From Bdellovibrionales bacterium (GTDB lineage: Bacteria; Bdellovibrionota; FAC87; UBA2466), in the NCBI GenBank assembly GCA_009692515.1, contig SHZA01000016.1, positions 1-45,338 on the forward strand: a DNA stretch of 45,338 nt. The letters are read 5' to 3'. Below the pieces are notes generated by a model, which had not been told where the DNA came from, ran no database searches, and was given only the letters and a program-made list of their open reading frames with translations. The number at the start of each line of letters is the position of its first letter. The stretch's first letter is position 1. This document shows positions 25,020 to 32,995 of this stretch, one piece after another. Both the position numbers and the translations under genes were made by a program.

Positions 25020-25079
25020 TTTCCCTTTATGGGAAATGTAGGTAAATGGGTTAAGTTGTGCGATGCGTTATACCGCACA
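25020..25079 (-). promoter_or_regulatory. Flagellin mRNA leader with two hairpins
   Basis: Downstream of the FliA promoter the leader of about 80 nt can form TGTGCG/CGCACA (25057-25079) right at the expected 5' end and TTTCCC/GGGAAA (25020-25036, loop of 5) just before the AAGGAG site. A stem at the 5' terminus of an abundant mRNA often protects it from decay; that role is inferred. Confidence 0.45.
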
Positions 25080-25085
25080 GTGACT

Positions 25086-25112
25086 TTATCGGCGGCGCGT
25101 TAAGATACTTTA
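25086..25112 (-). promoter_or_regulatory. FliA (sigma-28) promoter of flagellin
   Basis: The minus strand reads TAAAGTAT (25112-25105), 11 nt, then GCCGATAA (25093-25086). Against the sigma-28 consensus TAAAGTTT-N11-GCCGATAA this is 15 of 16 matching positions with exact spacing. It lies 85 bp upstream of the flagellin ATG and on the opposite strand to rsmH, whose start is 34 bp away. Confidence 0.9.
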
Positions 25113-25145
25113 GGAAAAAATACGCGATGCATTAAAAAGGGTTCT

Positions 25146-26048
25146 ATGGAAAGGCTACACAGACCAGTTTTGCTATCGGAAGTGATTGAAAATATTAAAC
25201 TTATTAGTGGTGGGGTTTATGCTGATTTAACCTTTGGCGAGGCAGGCCATTCCGATGTTTTATTGAGAAATGACATCAAACTCCTAGTGGGAAATGACCA
25301 AGATAGGAGCACATTAGACAGGTATCGAACCGGGGGAGAATACCGAGATGACCCTAGGTTGCAACTCATCGAAGGGCCTTTTTCTAATTTTATTAAGCAA
25401 ACTGGGGAAATTCTGTTCGATGGAATTTTGGTCGACCTGGGTGTGAGTACCAGACAGCTATTAGAAGCAGAAAGAGGCTTCTCTCTGCGTCAGGCCGGTC
25501 CACTAGACATGAGAATGAATCCAGGAGTGGGGGAACCTTTGTCCGATTGGTTATCCAGACTCACTCCGGAAGAGTTAGCCGATGAGCTTTATCGTAATGC
25601 TGAAATCAGAGAGTCCAGAAGTTTAGCTAGAAAAATCATGGCGGCATTTAATGAAGGGGCATTAACTAATACGGTCGAGCTAGCCGCCATTGCGGGACGT
25701 AAGATTCCAGGGAAATCACATCCTGCGACCGCTCTTTTTACCGCTCTCCGCATGATGGTGAATTATGAAAAGGCCGAAATGGAACAGACTATTCCAGCTC
25801 TTATCAATCGTTTAAATTCTAAAGGACGATTGGTAGTTATCACCTTTCACTCTACGGAAGACCGAATCATCAAAAAAATATTTCAAAAGGCCGCGGGTAG
25901 GTGTGTTTGTGAAGAGCCCATTTGTCGTTGTGTGAAAGAGGAAAAGGTAAAACTTATCACAAAAAAACCGATCCAAACGTCTGAAGAGGAACTAAGAGAA
26001 AATCCTAGGGCGCGGAGCGCTAAACTTAGGTGCGTTGAAAAAATTTAA
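25146..26048 (+). CDS. rsmH: 16S rRNA (cytosine(1402)-N(4))-methyltransferase
   Basis: RsmH methylates C1402 of 16S rRNA in the ribosomal P site. The 300-residue product starts 'MERLHRPVLLSEVIENI', the family N-terminus, and has the SAM-binding 'YADLTFGEAGHSDVLL'. Further family patterns are 'FDGILVDLGVSTRQLLEAERGFSLRQAGPLDMRM' and 'HPATALFTALRMMVNYE', both near the active site. It opens the dcw cluster here; the mraZ gene that usually precedes it is missing, and the flagellin gene lies there instead. The ribosome binding site AAAGGG is 6 nt upstream. Confidence 0.95.
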   Translation: MERLHRPVLLSEVIENIKLISGGVYADLTFGEAGHSDVLLRNDIKLLVGNDQDRSTLDRYRTGGEYRDDPRLQLIEGPFSNFIKQTGEILFDGILVDLGVSTRQLLEAERGFSLRQAGPLDMRMNPGVGEPLSDWLSRLTPEELADELYRNAEIRESRSLARKIMAAFNEGALTNTVELAAIAGRKIPGKSHPATALFTALRMMVNYEKAEMEQTIPALINRLNSKGRLVVITFHSTEDRIIKKIFQKAAGRCVCEEPICRCVKEEKVKLITKKPIQTSEEELRENPRARSAKLRCVEKI

Positions 26049-26102
26049 AGAAACACGTAAAATAAAGACATCTTTAAATAACTTTCCTAAAATATTAAAT
26101 AA

Positions 26103-26402
26103 ATGATTCAAACTGAGAATCCTAAAAAAGAGTTCACGACTCTTCTAGTGTCTGTTTTCATCTTAGCGGTAATTCTCGTTTGGATTCGTGCGCTCACGGT
26201 AAAATCTAGCTACCAATTTGTAGGGCAGGAACGGCAATACCGTCAACTAGAACAGGATATGCAAGCTTTAAGAGTTCGGTGGTTGAAAATTACATCTCCC
26301 AAAAAACTGGAATCCATCGCCGCTCAATTGGGATTAGAGCCCGCAAAACCAGGGCAAAATTTAAAACTACAACCGTCAACTTTGGAAGAAAAAAAATTTT
26401 AA
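26103..26402 (+). CDS. ftsL: FtsL-like cell division protein
   Basis: The 99-residue product has a short cytoplasmic tail, one membrane helix (about 12-32) and a periplasmic coiled coil (about 35-60) followed by 'SPKKLESIAAQLGLEPAKPGQ', the pattern seen after the coiled coil in FtsL proteins. FtsL binds FtsB and activates FtsW/FtsI septal synthesis. Its place between rsmH and ftsI is the standard dcw position. The start has no visible Shine-Dalgarno sequence in an AT-rich leader. Its stop overlaps the ftsI ATG (TAATG). Confidence 0.78.
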   Translation: MIQTENPKKEFTTLLVSVFILAVILVWIRALTVKSSYQFVGQERQYRQLEQDMQALRVRWLKITSPKKLESIAAQLGLEPAKPGQNLKLQPSTLEEKKF

Positions 26403-28348
26403 TGGGGCAATGGATAAAAATTAGATTGGGCTTTGTTTATGTTTCCTTTGCTGCTTTTTTTATTTTAATTGGTCTTCGACTTTTTCAATTACAGCTTTGG
26501 AAAGACTCAGGACTGGATGGTTTAGCGAACCGCCAATATTTGAAGGTAAATAAAAAAGCTCAGTATCGACAACCTTTACTAGATAGAAACGGGGAAGAGT
26601 TGGCGGTTAGTATGCCTTCTGTCTCTGTATTTGCGCATCCAAGACTCATTAAAGCTCGTCGCAAAACTGCTATTTCGCTTTCTAAAACTCTTGGTGGTTC
26701 TCCTAAAAAATGGCTAACTAAATTAGACAAAAAGAAAAGTTTTGTTTGGATTCATCGCCAGGTAACGGAGGAGTTAGGCAAGAAACTTACAGATTTAAAG
26801 CTTCCAGGCATTTATGTAGAACCGGAAAATCATCGTTTTTATCCTAATGGAAGTCTTGCGGGTCAGACTTTAGGATTTACAGATATTGATGGAAATGGAA
26901 TTGCCGGCATTGAACTTTCCTTAAATAAACAATTAATTGATCCCAGAACTAAAATGTCGATTCCTCGCGATGGAAAAGGAAATCTTAGTTATCTTGAAAA
27001 AAACTACGGAGAAAGTGTGGAAACGAAAGATGGGGTTAAACTTACCATCGATCGTAGAATTCAGCATGTAGTTGATGAAGAACTTGAGAGAGCTGAATTA
27101 GCTAATGGTGGCAAAAACATAATGGCCATAGTGGTAGATCCTATGACAGGTGAAATTATTGCCATGGGCCAGCGTCCCCTATTAGATCCTAATTATCCCA
27201 ACCAATCGTTACCTGCTAATTCAAGTAATTTGTGGACCTCTCACCTCTACGAGCCCGGCTCTACACTTAAGTCTATTTTTGCTGCAGAGGCGATCGAATC
27301 AGGTTTACTTAAGGCTTCATCAAAAATTGATTGCGAAATGGGGCGCTTGAAAATAGGAAATATGACAATTCATGAAGCAGAAGATAATCACAGATTTGGA
27401 AGAATTACATTGTCTGAAGTGATTCAGCATTCCAGTAATGCAGGGGCTGTCAAGGTGGCTCAAATTCTCGGAGTTAATCGAATTAAAAATGCTTTAGGGA
27501 AATTTAATCTTATCCAAAAAACGGAGGTCTCTCTTCCAGGAGAAACTTTTTCGCAATTAAAAAATGAGAATACTTGGAAAGCCTTTTACCAAGCGACCGT
27601 AGGATTTGGTCAGGGGATCTCTGTGACCCCACTTCAAATGGTAATGGCCTATGCACCACTGGCAAATGACGGATACTGGGTGCGTCCTAAAATGTTTTTG
27701 AGTGAGGTTGAAATCCCAGGAATTCCAAGCTCCACGCAAAGAAAGATCTTAAGTACCGAGACGGTAAAAAGCATGCGAGATATCTTGGTTTCAGTTACCG
27801 AGGGTGAAAAAGCTACAGGCACTAAAGCAAGAATACCGGGTATCAGAGTGGCTGGAAAAACAGGAACAGCTCAAAAATATGAACCGGGAAAAGGGTACAA
27901 TACTAAAAAGTACCTATCCTCTTTTATAGGATTTCTTCCTGCAGATAAACCAGATTTACTTATTGGTGTGATGATAGATGAACCTCGATTTCCCTATTAT
28001 GGAGGGCTTACGGCAGCGCCAGTATTTAAGAAAATAGCCGAGCGCTCCATGCAGATCCTAGATCACATTCCCAAAACTACCGTAGTAAAAAACTTAGTTC
28101 ACTCTCCTATTCCAAAGGTGTCTGCAGTCAATACCCCGATGCCAGAAATTAGAGTGGCAGCTGATGGTGTGTGGTACATGCCCAATTTAAAAGGCCTTAG
28201 CATGAGAGAGGCCCTCAGAGTCATGGGCGAACATTTACCCTCTATTAAAATGGCAGGAGATGGTTTTGTTGACCGCCAGATCCCTGAATCTGGTACTGCA
28301 ATCTCCTCTCAGAGTGAGGTGAGCTTACATTTTTCTCCAAATGGTTAA
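26402..28348 (+). CDS. ftsI: Septal transpeptidase FtsI (PBP3) with PASTA domain
   Basis: This 648-residue class B PBP cross-links septal murein. It has one N-terminal membrane helix (about 10-30), a dimerisation region, and the transpeptidase domain with STLK at 287-290 (Ser287 nucleophile), SSN at 344-346 and KTGT at 486-489. A C-terminal PASTA domain (about 587-648, 'GVWYMPNLKGLSMREALRVM') is present, which is not found in E. coli FtsI but is common in other phyla. The frame is open upstream to 26279, but that part overlaps ftsL; the ATG at 26402, sharing bases with the ftsL stop, is the natural start. Confidence 0.95.
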   Translation: MGQWIKIRLGFVYVSFAAFFILIGLRLFQLQLWKDSGLDGLANRQYLKVNKKAQYRQPLLDRNGEELAVSMPSVSVFAHPRLIKARRKTAISLSKTLGGSPKKWLTKLDKKKSFVWIHRQVTEELGKKLTDLKLPGIYVEPENHRFYPNGSLAGQTLGFTDIDGNGIAGIELSLNKQLIDPRTKMSIPRDGKGNLSYLEKNYGESVETKDGVKLTIDRRIQHVVDEELERAELANGGKNIMAIVVDPMTGEIIAMGQRPLLDPNYPNQSLPANSSNLWTSHLYEPGSTLKSIFAAEAIESGLLKASSKIDCEMGRLKIGNMTIHEAEDNHRFGRITLSEVIQHSSNAGAVKVAQILGVNRIKNALGKFNLIQKTEVSLPGETFSQLKNENTWKAFYQATVGFGQGISVTPLQMVMAYAPLANDGYWVRPKMFLSEVEIPGIPSSTQRKILSTETVKSMRDILVSVTEGEKATGTKARIPGIRVAGKTGTAQKYEPGKGYNTKKYLSSFIGFLPADKPDLLIGVMIDEPRFPYYGGLTAAPVFKKIAERSMQILDHIPKTTVVKNLVHSPIPKVSAVNTPMPEIRVAADGVWYMPNLKGLSMREALRVMGEHLPSIKMAGDGFVDRQIPESGTAISSQSEVSLHFSPNG

Positions 28349-28447
28349 TGAAACTCTTTAGCATCTCCGATTAGCGGCGACTATTTGCATTTCTTTATAG
28401 GTACTCACTGGACAGATTTCATTTCTCCTTGTATCTCTTAAATCATT

Positions 28448-29914
28448 GTGAAGACTTTAAAAGAACTTATTTATTCCTCTGAAATTCTTGATTCGCAGGT
28501 AGATCTAAATTTTAAAGTTTCCGAGATCGTTCAGGATTCCCGTTTAGCTGTTAAATCAAGTTTGTTTATTGCGGTGAAAGGCACGCTCTCTGATGGCCAT
28601 CAGTTTGTAAAAGAGGTGCTAAATAAAGGCGCTATTGCAGTAGTTGAAAATGATTATCCATCCGATAGGGCAGACTTAATTATTAAGGTAGCCTCCACTA
28701 GAAATTTAGCCGGTAAAATAGCTTCTCGTTTTTTTAATAAACCCACGAAACATTTTTCTTTAGTCGGCATTACCGGAACCAATGGCAAAACCACCACCGC
28801 CTTTCTATTGGATCAGATCTGGATGCAGATGGGGTTAGTAACCGGTTTGATTGGAACGGTTCAAAATAAAATAGGGAATGAGATCATTCCCTCAGATTTA
28901 ACCACTCCGGGCCCTATTGAACTTCAGGGTCTATTCCATCGAATGGAACAAAAGAAAATTCAAGCTTGTGTCATGGAGGTTTCTTCAATTGCCTTAGACC
29001 AAGCAAGAACTGAGGGTTCTTTTTTTGAGGTCGGCGTTTTTACCAATTTCACCCAAGATCACTTAGATTATCATCAAACTATGGAGCAGTATTTTAATGC
29101 GAAGCTAAAACTATTTCGTAATTATAACTTGCCCTGTATTGTTGTAAATATCGACGACAGTCAGGGGGTAGAAGTTTTAGCATGTTCAAAAAAATCGCAG
29201 CAAATTACCTTTTCGCTTCACAATCAACGAGCCTCTTTTTATATTCGAGATGCTAGTTTTAAAAAAACTGGGACGACTGCGAATATTCAAACTCCTGATG
29301 GAGTCATGGGTTTAACGACGCCATTAATAGGTGCCCATAATTTAATGAATATTTTGACTGCATTAGGGGTTATTAAAGCGTTAAATCAAGATGTGGCTCT
29401 TGCTATTAAATTACTAGAACAGGCTAGTGGCGCTCCAGGTCGATTAGAAAGGGCGATAGTGGGAGATAGTTATCCAAATATTTTTGTGGACTATGCCCAT
29501 TCTGATGACGCCTTAGAAAATGTATTAAAAACACTAGCTCACTTGGGTTCGGATTCTCCTGGTAAAATTATTACTGTATTGGGGTGTGGAGGGGATAGGG
29601 ACAAAACTAAACGTCCTAAAATGGCAAAGGTGGCCTCTACCTATAGTGATATTACGATTGCTACGTCAGATAATCCTAGAACAGAGGATCCTGAAGTTAT
29701 TTTAAATGATCTCGAACATGGAATTGATCAGAAAAAAACTAGCTATCATCGTGAAGTTAATCGACGAAAGGCTATTTATTTAGCTTTGAGTCTAGCTAAA
29801 CCGGAGGATCTGGTACTGATTGCCGGTAAAGGGCATGAAAACTATCAAATCATCGGCACCGAAAAACAGCCGTTTGATGATAAGCAGGTAGTTAAAGATT
29901 ATTATCGAAGTTAA
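28448..29914 (+). CDS. murE: UDP-MurNAc-L-Ala-D-Glu:meso-DAP ligase
   Basis: MurE adds the third residue of the stem peptide in the cytoplasm. The 488-residue product has the ATP loop GTNGKT (110-115) and the DNPR motif at 408-411, which marks enzymes adding meso-diaminopimelate rather than lysine. The start is GTG at 28448 with no strong ribosome binding site; the N-terminus 'MKTLKELIYSSEIL' fits the family. A 99-bp gap separates it from ftsI. It ends exactly adjacent to the reverse-strand mscL gene (stop codons at 29912-29914 and 29915-29917). Confidence 0.96.
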   Translation: MKTLKELIYSSEILDSQVDLNFKVSEIVQDSRLAVKSSLFIAVKGTLSDGHQFVKEVLNKGAIAVVENDYPSDRADLIIKVASTRNLAGKIASRFFNKPTKHFSLVGITGTNGKTTTAFLLDQIWMQMGLVTGLIGTVQNKIGNEIIPSDLTTPGPIELQGLFHRMEQKKIQACVMEVSSIALDQARTEGSFFEVGVFTNFTQDHLDYHQTMEQYFNAKLKLFRNYNLPCIVVNIDDSQGVEVLACSKKSQQITFSLHNQRASFYIRDASFKKTGTTANIQTPDGVMGLTTPLIGAHNLMNILTALGVIKALNQDVALAIKLLEQASGAPGRLERAIVGDSYPNIFVDYAHSDDALENVLKTLAHLGSDSPGKIITVLGCGGDRDKTKRPKMAKVASTYSDITIATSDNPRTEDPEVILNDLEHGIDQKKTSYHREVNRRKAIYLALSLAKPEDLVLIAGKGHENYQIIGTEKQPFDDKQVVKDYYRS

Positions 29915-30214
29915 TTATTTTTTTAAAACCGTCTCTTCGCGAAAAATGAGTTTTGAAATCAAGAAAACTACAAAGGCCACAACGATAAAATCAATTCCTG
30001 TTCCAATCACCTTTCCGTAAAAGATACCGTGATAACTTAACTTTCGAATGTCATCAACATTGGCTGTTTTGAGGGCGGGTTGAAAAATGAGAGGCATTAA
30101 AAGATCGTTTACCACCGAGGTAACAAGCTCATTGGCCTTTCCACCAATAATGACAGCAATTGCTAAACCAATGACTCCATAATGTTTTAAAAATCCTAAA
30201 AATTCTTTGGCCAT
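29915..30214 (-). CDS. mscL: MscL-family mechanosensitive channel, short form
   Basis: MscL opens under membrane tension and releases solutes in hypo-osmotic shock. The 99-residue product has the conserved first helix 'GLAIAVIIGGKANELVTSVVNDLLMP' and second helix 'DFIVVAFVVFLISKLIF' with the periplasmic loop between. E. coli MscL has 136 residues; here the C-terminal helical bundle is absent, and the protein ends 'REETVLKK'. The start has AGAGG before it. The gene is inserted in reverse between murE and murF, breaking the usual murE-murF pair, and has its own promoter candidate. Confidence 0.85.
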   Translation of the reverse strand: MAKEFLGFLKHYGVIGLAIAVIIGGKANELVTSVVNDLLMPLIFQPALKTANVDDIRKLSYHGIFYGKVIGTGIDFIVVAFVVFLISKLIFREETVLKK

Positions 30215-30235
30215 AACCTCTTCTTTTTAGTCGTT

Positions 30236-30264
30236 GTGATATTCTTCCTGTTTATCGCCGTCAA
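30236..30264 (-). promoter_or_regulatory. Candidate promoter of mscL
   Basis: On the minus strand TTGACG (30264-30259) and TATCAC (30241-30236) are separated by 17 nt, 22 nt before the mscL ATG. The match is 5 of 6 and 4 of 6. It faces away from the murF promoter candidate, and the two -35 regions form an inverted repeat. Confidence 0.5.
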
Positions 30265-30285
30265 ATGAAAAAAATGAATCAGCCT

Positions 30286-30314
30286 TTGACGGTCGGTGAG
30301 TAATTCGAGAAAAT
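30286..30314 (+). promoter_or_regulatory. Candidate promoter of murF
   Basis: TTGACG (30286-30291) and GAAAAT (30309-30314) are separated by 17 nt, 20 nt before the murF ATG. Because mscL interrupts the cluster in reverse, murF needs a promoter here, and this is the best match in the 119-bp gap. Confidence 0.45.
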
Positions 30315-30333
30315 AGGGCATGGGTGAAATTTA

Positions 30334-31749
30334 ATGTTTTCTTCGATTACCTTTAAAAAAATAGCAGAGTGGACCCTTGGCGACCTAATCTCCGAGGGGA
30401 ATGCAGAAATAAAAGTCACTACTATTTCTACAGATACCCGAACCCTAAAGCCTGGAGATATTTACTTGGCTATGAGAGGGGAGCATTTTGATGGTAATGC
30501 TTTTATTCCACAGGCGGTCACAGCAGGTGCTAAAGGGATTATATGTGAGTCATCCGCGCCCAAAGGAATTCCCACAATAAAAGTTAAAGATTCACTGCGG
30601 GCCTTAATTACGATTGGTGAAAACTTAAGATCGATGTTTAAAGGGCGAGTGTTTGCCATTACGGGGAGTGCTGGAAAATCTTCAACTAAAGATATGTTGA
30701 ATATTCTTTTGGGCGACCTCACTGTGAGTTCCCCCGCAAGTTTTAATAATCTGATGGGAGTGTCTCGAACTCTTTGTTTAGTCAATGAACAGACAAAAAA
30801 TTTAGTTCTTGAAATGGGAATGAATGATTTTGGTGAAATAGCAGAACTTTGCCAACGGTTTCGACCGCAGTATGGTCTGATTACTAATATCGGCGATGCG
30901 CATATTGGGAAATTGGGTGGTCATGAGGGAATCTATCGAGCTAAAAAAGAGATGTTTGATTTTTTTGCAAAAGATTCTCAAACTCATGGATTGGCCTTAA
31001 ACGCAGATGATCCTTGGGTAATGGAGGCCTACAAAAGTAATTTCCAGCAATCTTTAGATCGGGATTTTGTAATTCAGAGCTATTCGACTAAAGAGGCTAC
31101 CGCCGATGTTTTTTTAGAAAATAGTTCTATGGATCCGCAAACTGGATTTTTAAACCTTGGAATTAAAATAAAGGGAGAACAGATCTCAATCTCGCTTCCT
31201 GTTTTTGGTGAACACCACGCTCAAAATATTATTGCTGCTATGGCGATGGCCCAATTAGCGGGAGTGTCGGTATCTGAAATAAAGAGTAGGCTACTCAAAA
31301 TTCGGCCAGCTTCTCATCGGGGTGAGATTATTTTGCTATCTCAGAATAAAATTGTGATCGATGAAACCTATAATTCAAATCCTAAAGCATTAATCTCTGC
31401 ACTTAATTCTCTGAAGAAAATGGCTCCTTTAAAAAGAAAGGTGTTGGTCCTAGGTGAAATGAGAGAGTTGGGCGTTTTTTCAGCGGCTCTTCATGAGGAG
31501 ATAGCCACCTATTTAGTGGATTGGGTGAGGGAAAAAAATCCTGCGATGTTAGTCATGACGGTTCAGGGTGACGCAGAAATAATTTCAGAAAAGTTAAGGA
31601 CTCAATGTCCGGAGATTTCAATCATTCATGCCTCCACTGTCGAGGTGGCAAAGGAGAGGCTAATTTCATTATTAGCCCCTGAAGATATCGTATTTATCAA
31701 AGGGTCTAGGGGTATCAAACTAGACCTTCTTCTCAATTCATTGAAATAG
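30334..31749 (+). CDS. murF: UDP-MurNAc-tripeptide:D-Ala-D-Ala ligase
   Basis: MurF adds the terminal D-Ala-D-Ala to the stem peptide. The 471-residue product begins 'MFSSITFKKIAEWT', has the ATP loop GSAGKSS (111-117) and family patterns 'FNNLMGVSRTLCLV', 'LEMGMNDFGEI' and 'VIDETYNSNPKALISAL'. The ligand-binding Lys residues of the Mur ligase fold are in place. It has GGTGA upstream of the ATG. Downstream mraY begins 156 bp later. Separated from murE by the reverse-strand mscL gene, it starts the second half of the local dcw cluster. Confidence 0.96.
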   Translation: MFSSITFKKIAEWTLGDLISEGNAEIKVTTISTDTRTLKPGDIYLAMRGEHFDGNAFIPQAVTAGAKGIICESSAPKGIPTIKVKDSLRALITIGENLRSMFKGRVFAITGSAGKSSTKDMLNILLGDLTVSSPASFNNLMGVSRTLCLVNEQTKNLVLEMGMNDFGEIAELCQRFRPQYGLITNIGDAHIGKLGGHEGIYRAKKEMFDFFAKDSQTHGLALNADDPWVMEAYKSNFQQSLDRDFVIQSYSTKEATADVFLENSSMDPQTGFLNLGIKIKGEQISISLPVFGEHHAQNIIAAMAMAQLAGVSVSEIKSRLLKIRPASHRGEIILLSQNKIVIDETYNSNPKALISALNSLKKMAPLKRKVLVLGEMRELGVFSAALHEEIATYLVDWVREKNPAMLVMTVQGDAEIISEKLRTQCPEISIIHASTVEVAKERLISLLAPEDIVFIKGSRGIKLDLLLNSLK

Positions 31750-31905
31750 CCGCCCTTCTCCATCGTACTGAATTTACAGATTTACGCACAGCATCGCTAA
31801 AATGGCCTGGTATTTTCAAGGAAATAATGCAATATATTCATGAATTTATCAGTTTTAGCTTGCTCGTTTAGGCGTATTTTTATAAACCAAGCCCGGGAGA
31901 AGAGT

Positions 31906-32982
31906 TTGTTATATCAATTGTTATATCCAATGCATGGGTCTTTCCATGCACTTCATGTATTTAAATACATTACTTTTAGAGCTCTAGGTGCCGGCTTAAC
32001 TGCGTTCATTTTAAGCTTGGTTTTAGGTCCGCATTTTATAAAGATTCTCACTCGAAAGCAATATCAGCAGACCATTCGCACAGATGGCCCTCAATCTCAT
32101 TTGAAAAAAACTGGAACCCCGACCATGGGTGGAATTCTTATTTTATTGAGTGTCACAGTTTCTACTTTGTTGTGGGCAGATCTCACAAACAAATATATTT
32201 GGCTGGTTTTGGGCGTGATGCTGTCTTTTGGATTTATCGGTTGGTTAGATGATTATAAAAAAATTACAGAAAAAAATTCTAAGGGATTATCGGAACGGGT
32301 AAAGATTTTTCTTCAAACTTTATTTACCATCGTTACTATTTATATTCTTTTTGTAGTTCTTAAAGTAGATACCAATCTTAATGTTCCCTTTTTTAGAACG
32401 GTCACTCCCCAGATCTCCTGGATTTATTTTGCCTTTGCTTGGTTGGTAATTATCGGCTCTTCTAATGCGGTAAATTTAACCGACGGCCTAGATGGATTAG
32501 CGATTGGTCCTATTATTACTACAGCACTTACCTTCGGAATTTTGTCCTATTTAGCAGGTCATGTGAAGTTAGCGGAATATCTTTATATTCCATTTGTAAA
32601 AGAGGCGGGTGAAATTTCTATTCTCTGTGCCGCTATTGTTTGTAGTGGAATGGGTTTTCTTTGGTTTAATACCTATCCGGCCCAAGTGTTTATGGGGGAT
32701 GTGGGCTCTTTAGCTTTAGGGGCTGCCCTAGGAACTATTTCAGTGATTACTAAAAACGAATTTGTATTGGCGATAGTGGGTGGAATCTTTGTGGTGGAGG
32801 CAATCTCTGTGATTACCCAAAGAATATCGTTCAAAACTACTCGTAAAAGAGTGTTTAGAATGGCTCCCATTCATCACCATTTTGAGTTGTCAGGATGGGC
32901 AGAACCTCAAATTACAGTGAGATTCTGGATTATTTCGTTAGTTCTAGCGATGCTAGGGTTAGCAACATTAAAGTTAAGATAG
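31906..32982 (+). CDS. mraY: Phospho-MurNAc-pentapeptide transferase
   Basis: MraY moves phospho-MurNAc-pentapeptide onto undecaprenyl phosphate at the inner membrane, making lipid I. The product has about ten membrane helices and the family motifs 'GWLDDYKKI', 'VNLTDGLDGLA', 'MGDVGSLALGAALG' and 'RMAPIHHHFELSGW'. I choose the TTG start at 31906: GGGAGA lies 5 nt upstream, and the protein then begins LLYQLLYPMHGSF, the normal MraY N-terminus, giving 358 residues. An in-frame ATG at 31840 would add 22 residues with no family match. murD follows 13 bp later. Confidence 0.94.
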   Translation: MLYQLLYPMHGSFHALHVFKYITFRALGAGLTAFILSLVLGPHFIKILTRKQYQQTIRTDGPQSHLKKTGTPTMGGILILLSVTVSTLLWADLTNKYIWLVLGVMLSFGFIGWLDDYKKITEKNSKGLSERVKIFLQTLFTIVTIYILFVVLKVDTNLNVPFFRTVTPQISWIYFAFAWLVIIGSSNAVNLTDGLDGLAIGPIITTALTFGILSYLAGHVKLAEYLYIPFVKEAGEISILCAAIVCSGMGFLWFNTYPAQVFMGDVGSLALGAALGTISVITKNEFVLAIVGGIFVVEAISVITQRISFKTTRKRVFRMAPIHHHFELSGWAEPQITVRFWIISLVLAMLGLATLKLR

Positions 32983-32995
32983 AGAGAGGAAATAA

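Noticed and set aside
26279-26401. Extended N-terminus of ftsI in an upstream open frame
   Set aside because: It lies fully within ftsL in another frame, and the ATG at 26402 fits the family and the TAATG overlap.
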